64,000 bases of DNA, from assembly GCF_036014115.1 (NCBI RefSeq), contig NZ_CP107913.1, positions 9,008,501 to 9,072,500 of the forward strand. Reading direction: 5' to 3'. Every line of letters begins with the position of its first letter. Positions within the stretch are counted from its first letter, which is position 1. The position numbers were made by a program, and so were the translations under genes. The DNA comes from Streptomyces sp. NBC_00448. GTDB lineage: Bacteria > Actinomycetota > Actinomycetes > Streptomycetales > Streptomycetaceae. The notes below the pieces were generated by a model. That model saw nothing but the letters and a program-made list of their open reading frames with translations. It had not been told where the DNA came from and did not search any database. Shown piece by piece: positions 35,581 through 42,915 of this stretch.

Positions 35581-35606
35581 CCCCCGAGGGGGCCGCGGAC
35601 GCCGCG

Positions 35607-38060
35607 TCACTGCTGGGACTGGGCGGCCCATGCCGCGATGTGGGAGCGCGAGCGCAGGCCGAGCGTGCCGCGGATGTTGCGGACGTGGGTCTCCACCGTG
35701 CGCACCGACACGTGAATCCGCGACGCGATCTGACGGTTCGTCAATCCCTGTATCAGCAAGGCGGCCACGGCCCACTGGCGCGGGCTCAGCGGGCCGTGCC
35801 GGACCTCGTCCCGCGCCGGCGGCGCTGCCGGTGCGTCGCCCAGCGCGTAAGCCACCACCTCGTCCGGGCGGAGCGAACGGCCCAGGGCCAGCTCGCGGTC
35901 CGCCCGGGAGGTCAGGCCGTTGACGCCGGCGGCCCTGGCGGCCTCGACCCGCTGACGCCACCAAGGATGGGACCGCAGCCCGCAGGTGACCGACTCGGCC
36001 ATCTCCTCGGCGGCCGAGATCAGGTGGAGCCCGCGCTCGAACTGGAAGCGCCGGACGGCCACCACGGCGAGCCCCTCGATCAGCCCGGCCGCGTCGCCGG
36101 GGCCCTTTGCCGGCGACCGCAGCGGCGCGGTGAAGTGCCGCTCCGCCGTCGAGAGGTCGTCACGTTCGACGGCGAGTGCCCCCGCCACGTGCATGACGTC
36201 GCACTGCCACTCCGGCGGGACGGCGGGTACGGCGGGGAGCGCCCGGTCGATCAACCGGGCCGCCGAGGTGGGATCGCCGCGGGTCAACTCGTGCCTGGCG
36301 AGGTGGCCCACGCACACCGCGAAGGTCAGCTCGTCCGCCGGCTGTTCGCCCGCGCGGACGCTCGCCGTGAGGTCTTCGAGGGCGCCGGAACGGTCGCCGG
36401 CGTGCTCCTTCAGCAGGCTGAGCCGGAGCAGCAGGCGGCACAGCAGGGGGCTCGGCGCGCTCGCGCGTTCCCGGTCGACTGCCTCCTGCATGGCGTGCAG
36501 CGCCTCGCGGTGCGCGCCGCGCCGAGCGGCCAGCATCCCCGCTGCCTCCAGGGCGATCGCCCGGTAGCGCGCCTCGGGCTTCGTGGCGCGTAAGGCGCCG
36601 TGGACGAGGAGGGCCGTATCCGTACCGGCCCCCGGGTCCGTGTCCGTGTCCGTGTCCAGGGTGACCAGCCCGCCCACCAGCAGCAGCCGGCGCTCGTCAT
36701 CGTCGGCGGCCGGCCCTTCGAGGGCGTGCCGCAGGTTGGCGAGTTCGGCCCCCGCCGTGCGCATCGTCTCCCGGGAGGCGATCCCCGTTCGCCACAAAGG
36801 ACTCACCAGGGCCGCGAGCCACCGGGTGAGTCCTTCGTACGCCTGCTCCTCCTCGTGCAGATCGCGGAGTTGCTGGTGGGCGTAACATCGGACCGGTTCC
36901 AGCATGTGGAACCTGCCGGCCCCCGCCTCCTCGCGACCCGGGCCGGCCGGGGACCGGATGACGGACTTCGATTCGAGCGCCGTCAGCAGCCCGGGCACCG
37001 ACGACGCCGGGACCTCGTCCGCGACCACGGCGACCGCGGCGTCCACGCCGAAGCCGCCCGGGAAGACCGAGAGCCGCCGGAACAGCATCTGCTCCATCGG
37101 CTTGAGCAGGTCGTAGCTCCAGGTGAGCGCCGCCCGCCAACTCCGGTGCCGGGTGGACGCCGTCCGCCACCCGCCGACCAGGAGGGAGAGCGGGTCGTCC
37201 AGCCGCTTCCGCAGCTCGGCCACCGAGAAGGTCCGGATCAGCTGTGCGGCGAGTTCGATGGGGAGCGGCAGGCCGCCCAGCCGCTCGCAGACCGCCCCGG
37301 TGTCCGCGGCGTTCTCCTGGGTGAGTGCGAAGTCCGGCACCACGGCGCGGGCCCGGTCGGCGAACAGCCGGACCGCGTCCGATCGCAGGTATTCGCTGGC
37401 CGAGGGCCTGCCGTCAGGGTCCGGCAGCGGCAGCCCGGTCACCGGATATACGGTCTCGCCGGGTATCCGCAGCGCCTCGCGGCTGGTGGCGAGGATCTGG
37501 AGCCCCGGATACCGGGCGAGCAGCCGGCCCACCAGGAGCCCGCACTCGCCGATCACGTGCTCGCAGTTGTCGATCACCACCAGCCAGCCGTCCAGCTTGA
37601 CGCCCGACCCCTTCGCCTCCGCGAAGAGCGTGTCGGCGTCGATACGGCCGTGCAGCGCGGCGAAGACGCGACTGGCCACGGACTCCGGTCCGGCACACGC
37701 GCCGAGTTCGACCACCGCGATCGCCTGGCGCCCGCCGCGCTGCTCCTTCCTGGCCACTTCGAGGGCCAGCCGGGTCTTCCCGGCGCCCGCGGTTCCCGTC
37801 AGCGTGAGCAGCCGGGTGCCCCGCAGCAGTCTGCTCGCCTCCACCATCTCGTCCACCCGGCCGACGAAGCTGCTCAGCGGGGTCAGCAGATCACCGGACG
37901 TCTCCGTCGCCAGAGACTCGCTCTTCATACGTCGTCGATAGGCGCGCTGCCGGCATGCGTTCGAGCAGTACCGAGCGGACGAGGCCTCAGTTCTCAATCC
38001 TTTTTCCAGGGGGGAGCCACATGAATTGCAGGAATGCGGCATGGAATTCGGATGAACCAT
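35607..38060 (-). CDS. LuxR-family ATPase regulator with N-terminal zinc finger
   Basis: The 817-residue protein has an N-terminal Cys-rich motif (CNSCGSPLE and YCSNACRQRAYRRR, residues 11-45), then a STAND-type NTPase: Walker A LTGTAGAGKTRLALE (about 89-103), Walker B WLVVIDNCEH, followed by helical repeats. The C-terminal LuxR helix-turn-helix is LSPRQWAVAALLIQGLTNRQ onward. A TTA leucine codon at 36591-36593 makes translation depend on the bldA tRNA. A DTDTDTD microsatellite lies at about 36640. The start ATG 38060 has GGAG eight bases ahead. It is divergent from MbtH and may control the NRPS-related genes; this is inferred. Confidence 0.88.
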   Translation of the reverse strand: MVHPNSMPHSCNSCGSPLEKGLRTEASSARYCSNACRQRAYRRRMKSESLATETSGDLLTPLSSFVGRVDEMVEASRLLRGTRLLTLTGTAGAGKTRLALEVARKEQRGGRQAIAVVELGACAGPESVASRVFAALHGRIDADTLFAEAKGSGVKLDGWLVVIDNCEHVIGECGLLVGRLLARYPGLQILATSREALRIPGETVYPVTGLPLPDPDGRPSASEYLRSDAVRLFADRARAVVPDFALTQENAADTGAVCERLGGLPLPIELAAQLIRTFSVAELRKRLDDPLSLLVGGWRTASTRHRSWRAALTWSYDLLKPMEQMLFRRLSVFPGGFGVDAAVAVVADEVPASSVPGLLTALESKSVIRSPAGPGREEAGAGRFHMLEPVRCYAHQQLRDLHEEEQAYEGLTRWLAALVSPLWRTGIASRETMRTAGAELANLRHALEGPAADDDERRLLLVGGLVTLDTDTDTDPGAGTDTALLVHGALRATKPEARYRAIALEAAGMLAARRGAHREALHAMQEAVDRERASAPSPLLCRLLLRLSLLKEHAGDRSGALEDLTASVRAGEQPADELTFAVCVGHLARHELTRGDPTSAARLIDRALPAVPAVPPEWQCDVMHVAGALAVERDDLSTAERHFTAPLRSPAKGPGDAAGLIEGLAVVAVRRFQFERGLHLISAAEEMAESVTCGLRSHPWWRQRVEAARAAGVNGLTSRADRELALGRSLRPDEVVAYALGDAPAAPPARDEVRHGPLSPRQWAVAALLIQGLTNRQIASRIHVSVRTVETHVRNIRGTLGLRSRSHIAAWAAQSQQ

Positions 38061-38676
38061 GAAAAAAACTCCACGACACTAATGGGGGGAAGTCTCGCGC
38101 GGTGGACATGGCGGATCTCATGGGTGGTGACGATCAGTCAGCCGCTGTGATCGTAGGGCCCGTTGACCGGGGTTTCAAGGCTTCATCTTTCGTCATATTA
38201 TGACAGCGTTCCGGCTTGTCGGGAGGTCGGGCGGGTGTACGCTCACGGGTTTCCGTCCGCGCGCGGGGCTGAACACACCGCCGAGTGAGGCTGATTTCGG
38301 TCATCCGGAAAAGAGGATGGCGGATAAACTCCGGTCGGTCGCGCGGCCGGCGGGGACCGTATGCCTCCGGCCCGGGCGGACTGCGACCCAGTTCACGAGG
38401 TGTGTGCACCGCCTTCGCGCCGTCCGTACGGGGCCGGGGCCGGCTCCACGGGACCTGTGCCGGCCGCCGCGCACTTCCCGTTGCCGCCTCTGGGCGATTC
38501 CTCCGGTGGGAAATGACGCACGTTCTTCATTTGAATCACGAGTCTGCGCGGATTTCATGGAGGGGGACGCCGACGCGTGCTTCAGCGGTCGGTGGTACGG
38601 GCCCCGGCGGCGCGAACCGGCGTAACTGCGGTCATCACCGATACCCGAAGTGTTCGATGTCTGGAACCTTCGGGGC
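38061..38676. other. Divergent intergenic region between LuxR and MbtH
   Basis: No gene is supported in these 616 bases. An AT-rich island at 38060-38210 contains the palindrome listed next and is the likely control region for the LuxR gene. A further AT-richer stretch at 38510-38670 precedes MbtH. Confidence 0.5.
38192..38204. promoter_or_regulatory. Perfect 13-bp palindrome, possible operator
   Basis: GTCATATTATGAC is a perfect dyad (GTCATA, T, TATGAC) in an unusually AT-rich patch about 130 bases upstream of the leftward LuxR start. The family that binds it is not clear. Confidence 0.5.
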
Positions 38677-38883
38677 ATGAACCCCTTTGACGAACCGGAC
38701 GGCGAGTTCCTGGTGCTGGTCAACGACGAAGGACAGCACTCCCTCTGGCCCGCGTCCTTCGACGTGCCCGACGGCTGGCGCGTGGGCCACGACCGGGCCG
38801 GCCGCACCGGTGCCCTTGCCTACATCGAGGAGAACTGGACGGACATGCGGCCCAGGAGCCTGGCCGAGGCCATGGACGGGTGA
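38677..38883 (+). CDS. mbtH: MbtH-family NRPS accessory protein
   Basis: The 68-residue protein starts MNPFDEPDGEFLVLVNDEGQ and has the conserved tryptophans in SLWPASFDVPDGW and EENWTDMRPRSL. MbtH proteins bind and stabilise adenylation domains. An in-frame start nine codons upstream (38650) is possible, but family members begin at MNPF. Upstream of a truncated NRPS, it is probably what remains of, or a helper for, an NRPS cluster. Confidence 0.95.
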   Translation: MNPFDEPDGEFLVLVNDEGQHSLWPASFDVPDGWRVGHDRAGRTGALAYIEENWTDMRPRSLAEAMDG

Positions 38884-39380
38884 GTTGCAGCTCCCGTCGC
38901 GCGCGCCCGCTCGACCGGGCACCGATCCCAGGCGGTGCACCGATCGAGAAGCGCCGCGCGGCGGGTCACCCGGCCGGCACGCGCGCCCCGGTGAGAGAGG
39001 GCTCTCCGCGTCGCGGGCCGGCCGGTCGGCGACGGCCCGCCAAGCCGTCGGCCACCAAGCCGGGCGGGGGCCCTTCCGCCCCGGTGCACCCGGCGCACCC
39101 GGCATGTCCGGCGCACCCGGTGTACCCGCTGCACCCGGCATGTACGGCGCACCCGGCACCTCCGCGAGCGGTTCGGTCCGCGCCCGCGGGCCCACCTCGC
39201 CGCCCGGTCCGCAGGAGCCGGGCAGGGAAAGCGGGTTACGCAACTGTGCGGACTCCGCCGATGACGCCCGCGGACCACTCGGCACACTCCGGCGACGTGC
39301 GCCGAGTCCCGGAGACCGGTCGGACGGCCCCGTGGTGCCACGTCCACGGGGCCCTTCCGCCGGCCCCGACTGGAGGTTGA
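38884..39380. other. Gap with GCACCCGGC-type repeats
   Basis: These 497 bases hold no recognised gene. At 39084-39160 GCACCCGGC-like 9-base units repeat, some joined to ATGTCC or ATGTAC. Just before the NRPS fragment, GGAGG (39372-39376) precedes an ATG at 39388, but that frame closes after about 38 codons. Confidence 0.5.
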
Positions 39381-41441
39381 CCAGCCCATGAACACGCTGC
39401 GTGCCGCGACCGCCGAGACGACGCCTGGCTGCGCCCCGTCCCGCCGGGCGTGCCCGGCGAGTTGTACGTCGCGGGGGCCCATGTGGCGCGCGGCTATCTC
39501 GGCCGGGCCGCGCTGACGGCGGAGCGTTTCGTCGCCGACCCCCACCGGTCCAGGGAGCGGATGTACCGCACCGGCGACGTGGTGAGGTGGAGCCCCGAGG
39601 GGCTGGTGGAATTCGTCGGCCGGGCCGACCACCAGGTCAAGATCCGCGGCTTCCGGATCGAGCCGGTCGAGATCGAGGCGGCCCCCCTCGCCGACGATCG
39701 GGTCTCCCGGGCCGTGGTGGTGGTGCGGGAGGACACGCCCGGGGACAAGCGCCTGACCGGCTACGTCGTCCCGGCCGCCGCCGGCGCGGACGTCAGCGCC
39801 GCGGAGTTGCGGGCGGCCGTCGCGGACCGGCTGCCGGCCCATATGGTGCCCGCCGCCGTGGTCGTGCTGGACGCGCTGCCGCTCACGGCGAACGGGAAGC
39901 TGGACCGGCGGGCCCTGCCCGTGCCCGCGTATCCGGCCGACGTGACCGGCCGGGAGCCGCGGTCGCGGCGCGAGGCGGAACTGTGCGCGCTGTTCGCCGA
40001 GGTGCTCGGCGTCGAGCGGGTCGGCGTCGACGACAGCTTCTTCGTCCTCGGGGGCCACTCGCTGCTCGCCACCCGGCTGGTCGGGATCGTCAACGAACGC
40101 CTGGCCGCGGCCCTTCCGCTGAAGGTGATCTTCGACCACGACACCGTCGCCGCGCTCGCGCCGCTGCTGGACGCGGCCCCGGCGGCCGGGGCGACGAGCC
40201 TGCCCGCCGCCGCGGACCGGCTGATCGCCGATGTCCACCTCGACCCCGCCGTCACCGCCGAGGGGCACACGCCCCGGGTGCCGGACGGGCGGGCCCCGCG
40301 CAGCGTGCTCCTCACCGGCGCCACCGGTTTCCTCGGCGCGTTCATCCTGCGCGAGGTGCTGGACCGCACGGCCGCGGACGTCTTCTGCCTGGTGCGCGCG
40401 GCCGATCCGGGCCAGGCCCTGAAGCGGGTCCACCGGACCTTGGACGGGTACGGACTGTGGGAGGAGCGGTTCGCGGGGCGGATCGTCCCCGTCCCGGGGG
40501 ACCTGGAGCAGCCCCTCCTGGGACTGCCGCCGGAGCGCTTCGACCGGCTCGCGCGCCAGGTCGAGGCGGTCTTCCACAACGGCGCCCGGGTCAACCTCAC
40601 CGAACCGTACGCGCGCCTGAGGAACGCCAACGTGCTGGCGGTACGCGAGATCTGCCGGCTGGTGGCCCTGCACCGGGTGAAGCCGGTGCACTACGTCTCC
40701 ACGCTCAGCACCGCCATCGCGGGCCCCGGCGACCCCGAGGTCCTGCCCGAGGCATGGCGCAGCGACCCGGCCCTGCTGGAGTTCAGCGGCTACGCGGCGA
40801 GCAAGTGGGTCGCGGAGGGCATCCTCCGCCTCGCGCACGAACGGGGCATCCCGACCGCCGTCCACCGCCCGGCGCACGTCAGCGGCGACTCCCGCAGCGG
40901 CGTGGTGAGCGGCGACGACGCGCTCTGGCACTTCGTCAGGGCCTGCGTCGAGCTGGGCGCACGCCCGGCCACGGAGGTCGACTTCCAGGCGAACCTGGTC
41001 CCCGTGGACTTCGTGGCCAAGGCGTTCACCCATCTCGCGCTCGGCGGACGGGCGGACGGCACGGTCTACAACATCGCCGCCCCGGCCGCGACCGAGACCG
41101 TGACCGTGACCGTGCTGGACCGGGTGGCCGCCCTCGGCTATCGCCTGGAGCCCGTCCCGTACGACGCGTGGCGGCAGCGGCTCGCGGACGCGGCGGCGAG
41201 GACGCCCGTCTCCGAACGGACGTCGCTGCACGCCGCCCTGCTGCTCGACAGCGCTCCGCGGCCCACCACCGGGGCCTATCGGCTCCGGGCCGACCGGCGC
41301 AACCTCCTGCGGGGGCTGGCCGGCACCCGGCTCATCGGGGCCCCCGTCGGGTCCGCGCTGCTGCACCAGTACCTCACGTACTTCATCGAGACGGGCTTCC
41401 TGCCGAGGCCGCCGGAGGACGCCCACGAGAGCGGTGCGTGA
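39381..41441 (+). pseudogene. 5'-truncated NRPS: adenylation tail, carrier protein, reductase
   Basis: The open frame begins in the middle of an adenylation domain: after [19 protein letters not shown] it shows A7 (YRTGDVVRW), A8 ([15 protein letters not shown]) and A10 ([11 protein letters not shown]). The carrier domain has Ser in [17 protein letters not shown]. The C-terminal thioester reductase has [21 protein letters not shown] and [10 protein letters not shown], which would release the product as aldehyde or alcohol. The condensation domain and A1-A5 core, including the substrate pocket, are missing; the first in-frame start is GTG 39450. An ATG with a ribosome site at 39388 is out of frame with the rest, consistent with a large deletion plus frameshift. 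The reductase itself reads as intact and could still be expressed. Confidence 0.8.
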
Positions 41442-41470
41442 TGCCGACCGCCCGAGGAGAGGGAACACCC

Positions 41471-42814
41471 GTGAGCGCGAAGGACGTTGTCCGCAACAGC
41501 ACGGTCCCGACGCACACCGCACGCCACTACGACCTGGTCTGCCGGGCCTGCGGCCACACCATGGCCGACGACGGACTCACCCTGCGCTGCCCGCGGAGCC
41601 ACCCGCCCGCGCTGCTGCGCACCCGCTACCACGACCGGGAACTCGCGGTGAGCCCCGCGGCCGACGGCCTGTACCGCTACCGGCGCTGGCTGCCGGTCGT
41701 CCGCACCCTTCCCGGGGCGGGCCGGACGGTCGTCTACCGCGGCGAGGAACTGGGGCGCGCGCTGGGGCTCGACGACCTGTGGATCGCGTTCAACGGCTAC
41801 TGGCCGGAACGCGGCGCCGACCTGCGGACCGGCACGTTCAAGGAACTCGAGGCGTACGCCGTCTTCGGCCGGCTGCCCGAGCATCCCCCCGTCCTCGTGG
41901 TGCCGTCCGTCGGCAACACCGCCGCCGCGTTCGCGTCCGTGTTCTCCAGGACCGGGGTGGAGTGCCTGCTCGTGGTGCCGGACAGCGGACTGCACCGGTT
42001 CGCCGCGGTCCCCGACCTCGCGCCGACCGTCCGGCTGGTGTCGATCGCGGGCGGCGACTACGACGACGCCATCGAACTGGCCGAACGGGTCTCGGCGTTA
42101 CCGGGGTTCCGGGCCGTGGGCGGGGCGTGGAACGTCGCCCGGCGCGACGGTCTCGCCACGGTCCTGCTGTCCGCGGTCGAGGTGATGGGCGCGCTGCCGG
42201 AGGTCTACGTCCAGGCCGTCGGCAGCGCGGTCGGGGCGATCGCGGTCCACGAGGCGGCCACCCGGCTGATCGCCTCCGGCCACTACGGCCCGGCGACACC
42301 GCGGCTGCTGATCTGCCAGAACGAGGGCGTCGCACCGGTGCACCGGCTGTGGCACGAAGGCCCCGCGGCGCGCGGTCCGTTGGACAAGCAGCAGCGCCGC
42401 GCCGCGACCGGCCGGGTGTACGCGGACGAACTCGTCAACCAGCACCCGCCGTACGCCCTCACCGGAGGCATCGAGGAGGCGCTGCGCACGAGCGGCGGTG
42501 ACGTCCTGCACTGCCCCGGCGAGGCGGCCCGCGCGGCGGCCGGACTCTTCGCGCGGACCGAGGGGATCGACATCGAACCCGCGGCGGCGGTGGCCCTCGC
42601 CTGCCTGGGCCGATCCGTGCGGGAGGGCCGCGTGCCCAGGGGCGCCCGCGTCCTGTTGAACATCACCGGCGGCGGCCGCGCGCGGCTGTCCGCCGGGACC
42701 CGGGACGACCTCGCCGCCCGGCCGGTCCTGCGCCTGGACCCCGCCACGCTCGAATCCCCCGGCACCCTCCAGCGGGTCCGGGAGCTGTTCCCCGCGGCGG
42801 AGGCGTCCGCCTGA
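41471..42814 (+). CDS. PLP enzyme, threonine synthase/cysteate synthase-like
   Basis: The 447-residue fold type II PLP protein begins with a short Cys-rich segment (HYDLVCRACGHTM and LRCPRSHPP). The PLP lysine is in RTGTFKELEAYA (about residue 127), the cofactor-binding loop is SVGNTAAAF, and the phosphate loop is AVGSAVGAIAV. The arrangement recalls threonine synthase and the methanogen-type cysteate synthase (phosphoserine plus sulfite); by eye I cannot decide. GTG 41471 has GAGGAGAGGG upstream; ATG 41441, overlapping the NRPS stop, is an alternative. A TTA codon at 42098-42100 suggests bldA control. It may make an unusual amino acid for the former NRPS. Confidence 0.8.
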   Translation: MSAKDVVRNSTVPTHTARHYDLVCRACGHTMADDGLTLRCPRSHPPALLRTRYHDRELAVSPAADGLYRYRRWLPVVRTLPGAGRTVVYRGEELGRALGLDDLWIAFNGYWPERGADLRTGTFKELEAYAVFGRLPEHPPVLVVPSVGNTAAAFASVFSRTGVECLLVVPDSGLHRFAAVPDLAPTVRLVSIAGGDYDDAIELAERVSALPGFRAVGGAWNVARRDGLATVLLSAVEVMGALPEVYVQAVGSAVGAIAVHEAATRLIASGHYGPATPRLLICQNEGVAPVHRLWHEGPAARGPLDKQQRRAATGRVYADELVNQHPPYALTGGIEEALRTSGGDVLHCPGEAARAAAGLFARTEGIDIEPAAAVALACLGRSVREGRVPRGARVLLNITGGGRARLSAGTRDDLAARPVLRLDPATLESPGTLQRVRELFPAAEASA

Positions 42815-42915
42815 GCGCGCGGCAGGCCGCCCGGCCCGGCACGCGGCGCGAGCGGACGCGGTATGTCCATGATGGGCGATACGAGTGGGCCGTGGCGAGA
42901 GATCCCGCGGGCGGC

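Noticed and set aside
39401-41440. Frame running into the PLP enzyme gene, suggesting a 1137-residue protein
   Set aside because: The part before 41441 overlaps the NRPS reductase in a different frame and reads as Arg/Pro/Gly-rich noise.
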